A program made the translations under genes and the position numbers. Shown here one piece after another: positions 1 through 8,984 of a stretch of DNA of 64,000 bases; the stretch's first letter is position 1; every line of letters starts with the position of its first letter. The notes under the pieces were generated by a model, which did not search any database, was not told where the DNA came from, and saw nothing but the letters and a program-made list of their open reading frames with translations. Source of the DNA: Mesorhizobium sp. SOD10 (GTDB taxonomy: Bacteria > Pseudomonadota > Alphaproteobacteria > Rhizobiales > Rhizobiaceae); contig CCNA01000001.1 in the NCBI GenBank assembly GCA_000824805.1, positions 310,001-374,000 on the forward strand, read 5' to 3'.

Positions 1-112
1 CCGGCTCGATACCTCCTTCGACAATTTCGCCAAGATCAATGAACTGCTGAGATCGCCCGGAGTCGCGCGCGATCTCGGTGACGGCAAGAGCAACGACAAG
101 GACGAGGACTAG
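1..112 (+). CDS. rbfA: Ribosome-binding factor A, 3' end only
   Basis: The window opens inside a reading frame whose last 36 codons encode an acidic tail ending in KDED before TAG. The local sequence [15 protein letters not shown] resembles the C-terminal part of RbfA, the cold-shock factor that binds 30S subunits during 16S rRNA maturation. Its position directly before truB, with a gap of only 6 bases, is the classical nusA-infB-rbfA-truB order, and this supports the call. The start lies outside the window, so domain content cannot be checked. Confidence 0.75.
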   Translation, partial: RLDTSFDNFAKINELLRSPGVARDLGDGKSNDKDED

Positions 113-118
113 GACTAG

Positions 119-1078
119 GTGGCGCGTCGCGGCAAGAAAAAGGGGCGGCCGGTCTCCGGCTGGGTGGTGCTGGACAAGCCGGTGGGCATGGGCTCGACCG
201 AGGCCGTGTCCAAGATCAAGTGGCTGTTCCAGGCCGAGAAGGCAGGCCATGCCGGCACGCTCGATCCGCTCGCCTCCGGCATGCTGCCGATCGCGCTTGG
301 CGAGGCGACCAAGACCGTGCCTTATGTGCAGGACGGCGCCAAGGTCTACCGCTTCACCGTCGCCTGGGGTGAGGAGCGCTCGACCGACGACCTCGAAGGT
401 CCGGTGACCGACAGCTCCGACCGCCGCCCGGCCGAGCCCGAGGTGCGGGCGCTCCTGCCGAAATACACCGGCGTCATCATGCAGACGCCGCCGCAGTTCT
501 CCGCCATCAAGATCGCCGGCGAGCGCGCCTACGACCTCGCCCGCGACGGTGAGACGGTCGAGATCCCGGCGCGTGAGATCGAGATCGGTCGCCTCGACAT
601 CGTCGAGCATGGCGCTGACAAAACCGTCTTCGAGGTCGAATGCGGCAAGGGCACCTATGTGCGCTCGCTGGCCCGCGACATGGGTCGCGACCTCGGCTGC
701 TTCGGCCATATCGCCGAGCTGCGGCGCGTCGAGGTCGAGCCGTTCACGGCGGACGATTTCGTCACTGTCGCCGAGCTCGAAGCGGCCCGCTTCGGCGACA
801 AGGCAGAAGCGGGCCTGGACGAAGACGCGGCTCCGGTCGATTTCAGCGCTATCGACGCGTTGCTTGTCGAAACGGCGGCGGCGCTCGACTGCCTGCCGCA
901 GGTCGCCGTCAGCGACGACGCAGCAACCAAGATCCGCCTCGGCAATCCCGTCATCATTCGCGGCCGCGACGCGCCGGTCGAGGCCGAGGAGGCCTGCGCC
1001 ACCGCGCGCGGCAGGCTCGTCGCCATCGGCGCCATCGAGCAGGGCATGTTCAAGCCCAAGCGGGTCTTTGCCGGGTGA
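119..1078 (+). CDS. truB: tRNA pseudouridine(55) synthase TruB
   Basis: This 319-residue protein isomerises U55 of tRNA to pseudouridine in the T-loop. The family motif [12 protein letters not shown] is present, with the catalytic aspartate at about residue 49, and the later segment [12 protein letters not shown] is also typical. The length matches alphaproteobacterial TruB, and the C-terminal 80 residues correspond to the usual PUA-like extension. The start is GTG and lies 6 bases after the rbfA stop, so the two genes are probably translated from one mRNA. A lysine/arginine-rich N-terminus (ARRGKKKGR) suits RNA binding. Confidence 0.96.
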   Translation: MARRGKKKGRPVSGWVVLDKPVGMGSTEAVSKIKWLFQAEKAGHAGTLDPLASGMLPIALGEATKTVPYVQDGAKVYRFTVAWGEERSTDDLEGPVTDSSDRRPAEPEVRALLPKYTGVIMQTPPQFSAIKIAGERAYDLARDGETVEIPAREIEIGRLDIVEHGADKTVFEVECGKGTYVRSLARDMGRDLGCFGHIAELRRVEVEPFTADDFVTVAELEAARFGDKAEAGLDEDAAPVDFSAIDALLVETAAALDCLPQVAVSDDAATKIRLGNPVIIRGRDAPVEAEEACATARGRLVAIGAIEQGMFKPKRVFAG

Positions 1079-1105
1079 ATCCGGTGCAGGTGTTTGTTGT
1101 TCGCG

Positions 1106-1152
1106 TAATCCCGGACGGAAAACTGCTGCACACTTCTCCTGGAATCGCTCTA
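1106..1152. repeat. Degenerate palindromic intergenic repeat, copy 1
   Basis: The truB-corA spacer contains an imperfect inverted repeat with outer pieces TAATCCCGG and CCTGGAATC around a core that reads GAGAAGTGTGCAGCAGTTTTC on the minus strand in shortened form (GAAGTG, then GCAGTTTTCC). The same core pattern GAAAGTG...GCGGTTTC recurs near 2352, 12663, 28633 and 37511. I assign it to the rhizobial short palindromic (RIME-like) repeats by resemblance only. Confidence 0.5.
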
Positions 1153-1185
1153 ATCTCCGGCTGAGCGCGAAAGCCGCGGGAACTC

Positions 1186-2280
1186 ATGGCAAAGGCTGAC
1201 ACTGGCAAGAAAAGGGCGCCGCTGAAAACCCGTCGGCCACCGGTCGGCGCGTCGCCCGGCACGCTTATCGCCGATCCGGCGGCGCGGCGCAGCGAGCTTC
1301 GGCTGACGCTGATCTCACCCGAGAAATACAAAACAATCGACAATGCCTCGATCGACGATCTCAACACCCATTGTGAGAAATGGCCTGTCGTCTGGCTGGA
1401 TTGCACAGGGCTTGCCAACATCCCGCTGATCGAGGAGATCGGCCGCATCTTCGACCTGCACCCGCTGGCGCTGGAGGATGTCGTCAACACCGGACAGCGG
1501 CCCAAGGTGGATTTCTACGAGGATCATGCCTTCGTCGTCATGCGCATGATCGACGACGTCACCGCGCATCGCTACGAGCAGATCGCGCTATTTTTCGGCG
1601 GTAATTTCGTCGTCACCTTCCAGGAGCGCGAGGGCGATCCGTTCGATCCGGTGCGCAAGCGCATTGCCGGCACGATGCCCAACCGGCTCCGCTCGCGAGG
1701 CGCCGATTATCTCGCCTACGCCCTGATCGATGCCATCGTCGACAGCTACTTCCCGCCCATCGAGGCGGCGAGCGAAACGGTCGACGGCATCGAGGACGAG
1801 ATGCTGAACAAGCCGCACAAGCACCAGATGCGGCAACTGCATGAACTGCGGCGCGACGCCAACGTGCTGAAAGGCGTGCTGTGGCCGATGCGCGACGCGC
1901 TGGCGACGCTGATCCGCAACGACGTGCCCTTCGTGAAGGCCGAGACCAAGATATTCTTCAACGACACGCTCGATCATTCGCTGCGCCTGATCGAGCTGGT
2001 CGAGAACCAGCGCGACATGCTCACCGGCCTGATCGAGATGCATGTCTCGCTGACCCAGGCCCGCACCAACGACGTCATTTCCTATCTGACCATCGTCTCG
2101 GTGATCTTCATGCCGCTGACCTTCCTGGTCGGCGTCTGGGGTATGAATTTCGATCCGGAAAGCTCGCCCTGGAATATGCCCGAGCTGAAGGCCTATTACG
2201 GCTATCCGGCCTCGCTCATGTTCATGGCGATCATTGCGGTCGGCCTGATCGCGTTCTTCAAATGGAAAAAGTGGCTGTAG
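1186..2280 (+). CDS. corA: CorA-family magnesium/divalent cation transporter
   Basis: The 364-residue protein has the CorA layout: a long soluble N-terminal funnel domain (about residues 40-290), then two C-terminal membrane helices. The GMN signature is present (VWGMNF at about residues 318-322) at the end of the first helix, and the chain finishes with the basic tail FKWKKWL. CorA forms homopentameric Mg2+ (or Co2+/Ni2+/Zn2+) channels in the inner membrane. The N-terminal 30 residues are basic and proline-rich. The gene sits between truB and rpsO, which are usually adjacent, so it looks like an insertion into the translation operon. The flanking spacers are 107 and 296 bases, and both hold repeat copies. 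Confidence 0.93.
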   Translation: MAKADTGKKRAPLKTRRPPVGASPGTLIADPAARRSELRLTLISPEKYKTIDNASIDDLNTHCEKWPVVWLDCTGLANIPLIEEIGRIFDLHPLALEDVVNTGQRPKVDFYEDHAFVVMRMIDDVTAHRYEQIALFFGGNFVVTFQEREGDPFDPVRKRIAGTMPNRLRSRGADYLAYALIDAIVDSYFPPIEAASETVDGIEDEMLNKPHKHQMRQLHELRRDANVLKGVLWPMRDALATLIRNDVPFVKAETKIFFNDTLDHSLRLIELVENQRDMLTGLIEMHVSLTQARTNDVISYLTIVSVIFMPLTFLVGVWGMNFDPESSPWNMPELKAYYGYPASLMFMAIIAVGLIAFFKWKKWL

Positions 2281-2576
2281 CCTTTGAGTTAGCGTGAAGC
2301 GCGTCGCGATCTTTCAGATTCGCTCCCTGGGCTTTAGGTTTTTGATTTTGCGCATGTCTTTGCCCCGAAACCGCTTTCCACTTTCGGGAGACATGCTTTG
2401 GTTTTCGCAACCACAACCTGCGACAAGCCGGCTTGACAATTGGGCTGGTGTTTTTTCCGGAATTGCACTATATGCGCCGCAGCTTCGCGCCCTGACGCGT
2501 TGCTTGCACTGGCCCCTGCTGGACGACATCCCGGCTGTGGGCGTCCCGTTTCCTCCAACAGATAAGGAAAAGCACG
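2281..2576 (+). other. corA-rpsO intergenic region with repeat and possible promoter
   Basis: This 296-base spacer contains a palindromic repeat copy (2294-2404) followed by a T-rich stretch. TTGACA occurs at 2433-2438 and would serve as a -35 box, but no -10 box lies at normal spacing. A CTATAT at 2468-2473 is about 29 bases further on. I therefore suspect an rpsO promoter here without being able to fix it. No small open frame with a convincing ribosome site was seen. Confidence 0.4.
2294..2404. repeat. Palindromic intergenic repeat, copy 2
   Basis: The unit begins TGAAGCGCGTCGCG and ends in a hairpin at 2352-2396. The outer arms are GCATGTCT and AGACATGC, and the inner arms are CCCGAAA and TTTCGGG. 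A second copy with the same TGAAGCGCGTCGCG head and the same hairpin position lies at 28576-28676. The shared head and hairpin over about 100 bases argue for a mobile or amplified intergenic element rather than a chance palindrome. Confidence 0.75.
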
Positions 2577-2846
2577 ATGTCGATCACTGCCGATCGCAAG
2601 AAGGAATTGATGACCGAATTCGCAACCGCCAAGGGCGACACCGGATCTCCGGAAGTCCAGGTTGCCATCCTTTCCGAGCGCATCAAGAACCTGACCGAGC
2701 ACTTCAAGGACCACAAGAAGGATAACCATTCCCGCCGTGGCCTGCTTGCCCTGGTCTCCCAGCGCCGCAGCCTGCTTGACTATCTCAAGCGCAAGGATGA
2801 CGCGCGCTATCAGACGCTGATCGACAAGCTCGGTCTGCGTCGCTGA
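2577..2846 (+). CDS. rpsO: 30S ribosomal protein S15
   Basis: The 89-residue product has the length and sequence of S15, which binds the central domain of 16S rRNA and nucleates the platform of the small subunit. Diagnostic segments are [25 protein letters not shown] and [14 protein letters not shown]. The ATG is preceded by AAGGAAA at good spacing. It is followed by a strong GC hairpin (2853-2883) and then by pnp, the usual rpsO-pnp arrangement. Confidence 0.98.
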   Translation: MSITADRKKELMTEFATAKGDTGSPEVQVAILSERIKNLTEHFKDHKKDNHSRRGLLALVSQRRSLLDYLKRKDDARYQTLIDKLGLRR

Positions 2847-2852
2847 CGAATT

Positions 2853-2883
2853 GACCGGCGGGCTCTCATAGGGCCCGCCGGTC
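2853..2883 (+). terminator. Strong hairpin after rpsO (attenuator or processing site)
   Basis: The arms GACCGGCGGGC and GCCCGCCGGTC pair perfectly over 11 base pairs around a 9-base loop. No U-run follows, so it is not a textbook intrinsic terminator. In other bacteria the rpsO-pnp junction carries a partial terminator and RNase sites, and this hairpin may do the same. Confidence 0.6.
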
Positions 2884-3223
2884 GCGCATTGGCACATCGG
2901 ATGAGCCGGTGTGATAATGTCTGGGCGCGATGCGCTCGTGAAATTCGTATTCGCGCAGGGCGCGTCCCGGAAGCAGCGATTTCCGGCGTCATGCGCAAAG
3001 CTGGCCGATCAATCGGCCAAACCCGGTTCCGAACGCGCAGAGGGCCATTCGGAACCGCCCATGGACGGTCATGGGGCAGGATTGCAGGATGCTCGCTCGG
3101 CTTGTGAGCCGGACCTTATCGAGCTTCCCGTTGTCTTGCCCGTGGCTGCCCGAAGGAAGCCAGGAAGGGAGAACCCGCGACCGTTAGGACGGCGCGGCCC
3201 TTTCCGCATATGAAGGACAAGAT
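2884..3223 (+). promoter_or_regulatory. pnp leader with two hairpins
   Basis: This 340-base untranslated stretch precedes pnp. It holds a small hairpin at 3002-3019 (arms TGGCCGA/TCGGCCA) and a stronger one at 3024-3057 (arms CGGTTCCGAA/TTCGGAACCG, 10 base pairs). In enterobacteria, pnp mRNA is cut by RNase III in such a leader stem and PNPase then represses its own synthesis. A comparable role here is inference. No convincing open frame lies in the region. Confidence 0.45.
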
Positions 3224-5374
3224 ATGTTCAATCAACACAAAGTGGAAATCGAATGGGGCGGGCGTCCGCTCATTCTGGAAACCGGCAAGATCGCGCGTCA
3301 GGCTGATGGCGCGGTGCTCGCCACCTATGGCGAGACCGTCGTTCTCGCCACCGTCGTCTCGATGAAGGAGCCGAAGCCCGGCCTCGACTTCTTCCCGCTT
3401 ACCGTCAACTACCAGGAAAAGACCTATGCCGCCGGCAAGATTCCGGGCGGCTATTTCAAGCGCGAGGGCCGTCCGAGCGAGAAGGAAACGCTGGTTTCGC
3501 GCCTGATCGACCGCCCGATTCGCCCGCTTTTCGCCGACGGCTACAAGAACGATACCCAGATCGTCGTCACCGTCGTCCAGCATGACCTCGAGAACGATCC
3601 GGATATCCTGTCGATCGTCGCCACCTCCGCCGCGCTCACGCTTTCGGGCGTGCCCTTCATGGGCCCGATCGGCGGCGCCCGCGTCGGCTACATCAACGGC
3701 GAATATGTGCTCAATCCGCATATCGACGAGATGGAGGAATCCAAGCTCGACCTCGTCGTCGCCGGCACTGCCGACGCCGTGCTGATGGTCGAATCCGAGG
3801 CCAAGGAACTCTCCGAGGATCTGATGCTCGGCGCCGTCATGTTCGGCCACAAGAGCTTCCAGCCGGTCATCGACGCCATCATCAAGCTGGCAGAGGTCGC
3901 CGCCAAGGAGCCGCGCGACTTCACCGCGCCGGATTATTCCGAGCTCGAAGGCGAGATGCTGAAGGTCGTCGGCGACGAGCTTCGGGAGGCCTACAAGATC
4001 ACCGACAAGCAGTCGCGCTATGCCGCGGTCGACGCTGTCAAGGCGAAGGTCAAGGCCGCGTTCGCTCCGGCCGAAGGCGAGGAAGCCAAGTATACCGCCG
4101 AGCAGATCGGCACCGTCTTCAAGGAACTCCAGGCCAAGGTCGTGCGCTGGAACATCCTCGACACCGGCTCGCGCATCGACGGTCGCGATCTCAAGACGGT
4201 CCGCAAGATCGTCTCCGAGGTCGGCGTCCTGCCGCGCACCCATGGTTCGGCGCTGTTCACCCGCGGTGAAACCCAGGCGCTGGTCGTCGCCACGCTGGGC
4301 ACCGGCGAGGACGAGCAGTTCGTCGATTCGCTGACCGGCATGTACAAGGAGAAGTTCCTTCTCCACTACAACTTCCCGCCCTATTCGGTCGGTGAGACCG
4401 GCCGTATGGGCTCGCCGGGCCGTCGCGAGATCGGCCATGGCAAGCTGGCCTGGCGCGCCATCCATCCGATGCTGCCGAATGCCGAGCAATTCCCCTACAC
4501 GCTGCGCGTCGTCTCGGAGATCACCGAATCCAACGGCTCGTCCTCGATGGCGACCGTCTGCGGCACCTCGCTGGCGCTGATGGATGCCGGCGTGCCGATC
4601 GCCAAGCCCGTGGCCGGCATCGCCATGGGCCTGATCAAGGAAGGCGAGCGCTTTGCGGTGCTCTCCGACATCCTGGGCGACGAGGACCATCTCGGCGACA
4701 TGGACTTCAAGGTCGCCGGCACCGCCAACGGCGTCACCTCGCTGCAGATGGACATCAAGATCGACGGCATCACCGAGGAGATCATGGGCATCGCGCTTGC
4801 CCAGGCCAAGGATGGCCGCCTGCATATTCTGGGTGAGATGGCGCATGCGATCTCCGGCGCCCGCTCCGAGCTCGGCGAGTTCGCGCCGCGCATCGAGGTC
4901 ATGCATATCCCGACCGACAAGATCCGCGACGTCATCGGCTCCGGCGGCAAGGTGATCCGCGAGATCGTCGAGAAGACCGGCGCCAAGATCAACATCGAGG
5001 ACGACGGCACCGTCAAGATCGCTTCGGCGAACGCCAAGGAGATCGAGGCGGCGAAGAAGTGGATACACACCATCGTCGCCGAGCCGGAAGTCGGCGAGAT
5101 CTACGAAGGCACCGTCGTCAAGACGGCCGACTTCGGCGCGTTCGTCAATTTCTTCGGCCCTCGCGATGGTCTCGTCCACATCTCGCAGCTCGCCAATGAG
5201 CGCGTCGCCAAGACCTCCGACGTCGTCAAGGAAGGCGACAAGGTTTGGGTCAAGCTGATGGGCTTCGACGAGCGTGGCAAGGTCCGCCTGTCGATGAAGG
5301 TGGTCGACCAGGCGACCGGCAAGGAAATCGTCCAGGAAAAGAAGAAGGCCGAAGGCGAGGAAGACGCCGCCTGA
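3224..5374 (+). CDS. pnp: Polyribonucleotide nucleotidyltransferase (PNPase)
   Basis: PNPase degrades RNA phosphorolytically from the 3' end and acts in the degradosome. The 716-residue chain is full length (E. coli has 711). The order is RNase PH core 1, an alpha-helical linker, RNase PH core 2 with the metal-binding motif [15 protein letters not shown] at about residues 485-500, a KH domain with IGSGGKVIR near residue 570, and an S1 domain ([18 protein letters not shown]) from about residue 625. The start ATG is preceded by AAGGACAAG. It ends before a clear terminator at 5415. Confidence 0.98.
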   Translation: MFNQHKVEIEWGGRPLILETGKIARQADGAVLATYGETVVLATVVSMKEPKPGLDFFPLTVNYQEKTYAAGKIPGGYFKREGRPSEKETLVSRLIDRPIRPLFADGYKNDTQIVVTVVQHDLENDPDILSIVATSAALTLSGVPFMGPIGGARVGYINGEYVLNPHIDEMEESKLDLVVAGTADAVLMVESEAKELSEDLMLGAVMFGHKSFQPVIDAIIKLAEVAAKEPRDFTAPDYSELEGEMLKVVGDELREAYKITDKQSRYAAVDAVKAKVKAAFAPAEGEEAKYTAEQIGTVFKELQAKVVRWNILDTGSRIDGRDLKTVRKIVSEVGVLPRTHGSALFTRGETQALVVATLGTGEDEQFVDSLTGMYKEKFLLHYNFPPYSVGETGRMGSPGRREIGHGKLAWRAIHPMLPNAEQFPYTLRVVSEITESNGSSSMATVCGTSLALMDAGVPIAKPVAGIAMGLIKEGERFAVLSDILGDEDHLGDMDFKVAGTANGVTSLQMDIKIDGITEEIMGIALAQAKDGRLHILGEMAHAISGARSELGEFAPRIEVMHIPTDKIRDVIGSGGKVIREIVEKTGAKINIEDDGTVKIASANAKEIEAAKKWIHTIVAEPEVGEIYEGTVVKTADFGAFVNFFGPRDGLVHISQLANERVAKTSDVVKEGDKVWVKLMGFDERGKVRLSMKVVDQATGKEIVQEKKKAEGEEDAA

Positions 5375-5414
5375 TCGGCCTGGCCGGGTAAATCCCGGAT
5401 CGGATAAGTTCAAG

Positions 5415-5444
5415 ACGGGCGCGCCGCGAGGTGGCGCCCGTTTT
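5415..5444 (+). terminator. Rho-independent terminator of pnp
   Basis: The arms ACGGGCGC and GCGCCCGT enclose an 11-base loop and are followed by TTTT. The hairpin lies 40 bases after the pnp stop and just before the next gene, ending the rbfA-truB-corA-rpsO-pnp block. Confidence 0.8.
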
Positions 5445-5462
5445 GCTTGAAGGGGTATGCGA

Positions 5463-6470
5463 ATGGCCGCGGAGCCGCTGAAGACGCTGTTCTATCCGTT
5501 CGAGGCCGAGGCGCTGCCTCTGCCGCGGAAGAATGCCCGCGTGCTTTTTCTGGGCGCCGAGCCCGGCTTCCGTCTGCCTGCCGGCTTCGAGGCGGCGCTG
5601 CATCTCGTGCAGGGGTTCAGGCCACATTTTCGCGCCTTGCAGGCGTCCGGTTATACGGTCACGCCGCGTGCGGAAGGCGAGGGCTACGACATCGCTCTCG
5701 TGCTCACCGGCCGGCATCGCGGGCAAAATGAGTTACGCGTCGCCGAAGCGGTCGAGCGAACCGCTCCGGGCGCGCCTGTCGTCGTTGCCGGCAGCAAGGA
5801 TGACGGCGTCGACAGCCTGCGCAAGCGGATCAACATGCTGTCGCCGCTCGAAGGCCATCGGCCGAAGCATCACGGCGTTGCTTTCTGGTTCCGGCGGACC
5901 GGCATGGAGACAGCCGTGGCGCTGCGCGCCGGCAACCCCGACCATGTCATCGAAGGCGGCTTCAAAACCGCGCCTGGCATGTTCTCCTTCGATCGGATCG
6001 ATGCCGGTTCGAAACTGCTGGCCGCGAACCTGCCTGACGATCTCAAAGGCAATGTCGCCGATTTCTGCGCCGGCTGGGGTTATCTGGCGGCGGAAGTCCT
6101 GCAGCGCCGGCAAGGCCTCACCGCGCTCGATCTCTACGAAGCTGATTTCGAGGCCCTGGAGGCGGCCAAGCTGAATGTCCACGGTGTCATCGAGCCGCGC
6201 TTTTTCTGGATCGATCTTCTCACCGAGGCGGTCGAACGGCGCTACGACACAATCGTCATGAACCCGCCTTTCCACAGCGGCCGCGCCGCCGAGCCAGGAA
6301 TCGGCGCCGGCATGATCCGCGCGGCGTCGAAGGCGCTGAAACCGGGCGGCCGCCTGTTCATGGTGGCCAACCGACAGCTTCCTTACGAACAGGTGCTCTC
6401 GGCAGCCTTCGCCAGTCATGCCGAGATCGCCCGCGACGGCATGTTCAAGGTGTTTTCGGCGCGCCGCTGA
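5463..6470 (+). CDS. RsmC-like class I SAM-dependent rRNA methyltransferase
   Basis: The protein (335 residues from this start) resembles RsmC, which methylates N2 of guanine in 16S rRNA. It has a degenerate N-terminal methyltransferase-like half (about 1-150) and a catalytic C-terminal half. That half has a SAM-binding segment (VADFCAGWGYLAAEVL near residues 195-210) and the N2-guanine motif NPPFHSG at about 265-271. A more upstream in-frame ATG exists at 5457, but AAGGGG lies about 7 bases before 5463, so I prefer the later start. The exact target base cannot be read from sequence. Confidence 0.85.
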   Translation: MAAEPLKTLFYPFEAEALPLPRKNARVLFLGAEPGFRLPAGFEAALHLVQGFRPHFRALQASGYTVTPRAEGEGYDIALVLTGRHRGQNELRVAEAVERTAPGAPVVVAGSKDDGVDSLRKRINMLSPLEGHRPKHHGVAFWFRRTGMETAVALRAGNPDHVIEGGFKTAPGMFSFDRIDAGSKLLAANLPDDLKGNVADFCAGWGYLAAEVLQRRQGLTALDLYEADFEALEAAKLNVHGVIEPRFFWIDLLTEAVERRYDTIVMNPPFHSGRAAEPGIGAGMIRAASKALKPGGRLFMVANRQLPYEQVLSAAFASHAEIARDGMFKVFSARR

Positions 6471-6486
6471 AACGCCTGTTGGCGCT

Positions 6487-8040
6487 TTACTGCACGCTGA
6501 CGATGAGGGCCGGCTCATGCGTGTCGAAGGCGGACCGCGCTTCGCCGAGCTCGACCTTGAGCGGCGCCGGCCGGCCGAACAGATAGCCCTGTACCACCTC
6601 GCAGCCGGCGGCCCGAAGCAGCGTCGCCTGGTTCTCGGTCTCCACGCCCTCGGCGATGATGCCGACGCCCAGCGCCCGCGACAGGCCGACAATGGTCGAA
6701 ACGATCGCGCTGGAGCTGGAGTCGCTGTCGATGCGGCTGACGAAGGAGCGGTCGATCTTCAGTTTGCCGAAGGAGAAATCGATCAGGTAGCTCAAATTGG
6801 AATAGCCCGTGCCGAAATCATCGACGGCCACGGAGATTCCCATCTCTGCAAGCTGCTCCAGGATCGCCGCGGCGCGGTCGCGATCCTGCATCATCGCCGT
6901 CTCGGTGACCTCGAGCTCCAGCCGCGACGGCTTCATGCCGGTCGATTCCATCACTTCCCGCACGATGCCGACGAAATCCCTGGTCATGAACTGGACCGGC
7001 GAGATGTTGACGGCGACGAAGCAGTCCTGCGGCAGATATTTTGCGTCGCTGCAGGCCTTGCGCAGCACCCATTCGCCGATCGGATTGATCATGCCGGTTT
7101 CCTCGGCGATCGGAATGAACTCCATCGGCGGGATCATGCCGCGCTCCGGATGCTTCCAGCGGATCAGCGCCTCATAACCGACGACACGGCCGCTCGGCAG
7201 GTCGAACTGCGGTTGATAGTGGAGGCTGAAGTCGCCGCGGTCGAAAGCGGTCTTCAGTTCCGACTCGATCCACTGCCGGTAATCCGCCACGCGTCCCATA
7301 TCGGCGTGGAAGACGGACCAGTTGCCGATGCCGCTGGCGCGTGCGTTCTGCAGCGCCAGGTTCGAGCGGCGCAGGATGAGCACCGGGTCGACGCCGTCCT
7401 TCGGCATCGCCACAATGCCGATCGAAAGGCTGACCGACTGCAGATGGCTCCGCAGCTGGTAGGGCTCCATCATCTCGTTGATGAGCTTCTCGATGAGCCG
7501 TTCGATCGAACCTCTGATCTCGCGATCAGGCAGCAGTACGGCGAACTCGCCGGCGCCGATGCGGCCGATCGTTACATTCTTTGGCATATTCTCCTTCAGC
7601 CTGTTGGTGAAGGCGCGGATCAGTTCGTCGCCCTGACTATAGCCTATGGCGTCGTTGATCTGCTTGAAGCGGTCGATATCAATGTCGATCAGGAACACCG
7701 GCTCGCCGGTTCGAATCGTCCCGGAGGCGGCCTCGGCTATTTTACCGACCACGGCCTGGCGCGACAAAAGGCCGGTGAGCTTGTCGACATGGGTTTCCTT
7801 AAAGACATAGGCCGCCGATTCATCGACGCCCGCGAAGAACGACAGCGCGGCACCGCCCGCGGCTAAAGCGCAGAGCGCGGCGATGACGCCGCCCATCGTT
7901 TCGGCCGGCATGCCGGCCATGCCGTCGCCGAAGCCGAACCGCAGCCCCCATAGTCCAAGGATGAAACTGCCCATGCCCGAGCTGGCGATGGTGATCAGCC
8001 GGAACAGCGGAGTCCGTTTGGGATTGCTGACTGCAGGCAT
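6487..8040 (-). CDS. Membrane GGDEF/EAL protein, probable c-di-GMP phosphodiesterase
   Basis: This 517-residue protein has two predicted N-terminal membrane helices (about 12-30 and 48-68), a GGDEF domain (about 80-245) and an EAL domain (about 255-505). The cyclase signature reads GAGEF instead of GGDEF near residue 161, so diguanylate cyclase activity is doubtful. The EAL domain keeps YEALIRW, the LEVTE glutamate, DDFGTGYS and AEGVET, which are the metal and catalytic positions of active phosphodiesterases. It probably hydrolyses c-di-GMP at the membrane, with the GGDEF part perhaps binding GTP as a regulator. It converges with the RsmC-like gene and no partner sensor gene is adjacent. Confidence 0.9.
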   Translation of the reverse strand: MPAVSNPKRTPLFRLITIASSGMGSFILGLWGLRFGFGDGMAGMPAETMGGVIAALCALAAGGAALSFFAGVDESAAYVFKETHVDKLTGLLSRQAVVGKIAEAASGTIRTGEPVFLIDIDIDRFKQINDAIGYSQGDELIRAFTNRLKENMPKNVTIGRIGAGEFAVLLPDREIRGSIERLIEKLINEMMEPYQLRSHLQSVSLSIGIVAMPKDGVDPVLILRRSNLALQNARASGIGNWSVFHADMGRVADYRQWIESELKTAFDRGDFSLHYQPQFDLPSGRVVGYEALIRWKHPERGMIPPMEFIPIAEETGMINPIGEWVLRKACSDAKYLPQDCFVAVNISPVQFMTRDFVGIVREVMESTGMKPSRLELEVTETAMMQDRDRAAAILEQLAEMGISVAVDDFGTGYSNLSYLIDFSFGKLKIDRSFVSRIDSDSSSSAIVSTIVGLSRALGVGIIAEGVETENQATLLRAAGCEVVQGYLFGRPAPLKVELGEARSAFDTHEPALIVSVQ

Positions 8041-8142
8041 GCATGGTCCCTAGATTACGGGACCTTATAGCGGACATCTCCTTAAAATGAGTTTCCGCTG
8101 ATGCACGCAATTTTACTGGAGGGCTACTGTCGTGATCGCAAA

Positions 8143-8955
8143 CTATTCCCGCGCGCCGTCGTTCTGCTTCAGTTCCTCCAGTGCAGGCATCGAAACGATG
8201 TGATAACCGGAATCCACATAATGGATCTCACCGGTGACGCCCGATGCCAGGTCGGAGAGCAGGTAGAGCGCCGAGCCGCCGACTTCGTCGATGGTCACAG
8301 TGCGCCGCAGAGGCGAATTGCGCTGCTGGTAGGAGAACATGTGGCGGGCGTCGGAAACGCCGGAGCCGGCGAGTGTGCGCACCGGCCCGGCCGAGATGGC
8401 GTTCACCCTGATGCCGCGCGGACCGTAGTCGTTGGCGAGGTAGCGCACGCTGGCCTCCAGCCCGGCCTTGGCGACGCCCATGACGTTGTAGTTCGGCATC
8501 ACCCTGACCGAGCCGGCATAGGTGAGCGTGATCATCGAGCCGCCATTGCCCATCAGCGCGGCGGCGTTGCGGGCGATCTCGGTGAAGGAATAGCAGGAGA
8601 TCACCATGGTGCGCACGAAATTGTCGCGACTGGTGTCGGCATATAGGCCCTTCAGCTCGTTCTTGTCGGAAAAGCCGATGGCGTGCACCACGAAATCCAA
8701 CCCGCCCCAGGCCTTGCCGAGCGTCTCGAAGGTCGCGGTGACCGAGGCGCTGTCCTCGACATCGCAGGGCACGATCAGCGAGGCTCCCACCTTCTCGGCC
8801 AGCGGCTTGACCCGCCTCCCGAAGGCGTCGCCCTGGTAGGTGAAGGCGAGCTCCGCCCCATGTTCCGACAGCTTCTTGGCGATGCCCCAGGCAATCGAAT
8901 GGTCGTTGGCGACCCCCATGACAAGCCCCCGCTTGCCCTTCATCAACCCGTCCAT
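8143..8955 (-). CDS. fabI: Enoyl-[acyl-carrier-protein] reductase (NADH), FabI
   Basis: FabI performs the last reduction of each fatty-acid elongation cycle. The short-chain dehydrogenase fold is clear. It has a cofactor-binding N-terminus (GLVMGVANDHSIAWGIAKKL) and the active-site region PNYNVMGVAKAGLEASVRYLA in shortened form YNVMGVAKAG, with the tyrosine and lysine of the FabI Y-x6-K motif. I chose the ATG at 8955 (270 residues), which has AAGGA upstream, over a TTG 9 bases earlier. It is the last gene of a fabA-fabB-fabI set on the minus strand. Confidence 0.96.
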   Translation of the reverse strand: MDGLMKGKRGLVMGVANDHSIAWGIAKKLSEHGAELAFTYQGDAFGRRVKPLAEKVGASLIVPCDVEDSASVTATFETLGKAWGGLDFVVHAIGFSDKNELKGLYADTSRDNFVRTMVISCYSFTEIARNAAALMGNGGSMITLTYAGSVRVMPNYNVMGVAKAGLEASVRYLANDYGPRGIRVNAISAGPVRTLAGSGVSDARHMFSYQQRNSPLRRTVTIDEVGGSALYLLSDLASGVTGEIHYVDSGYHIVSMPALEELKQNDGARE

Positions 8956-8984
8956 AAAAGGCAATCCTTATAAAAACGCCGGCT

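Noticed and set aside
3116..5413. A 765-codon open frame antisense to pnp
   Set aside because: pnp is certain on the other strand, and the antisense product is leucine/aspartate-rich without any domain.
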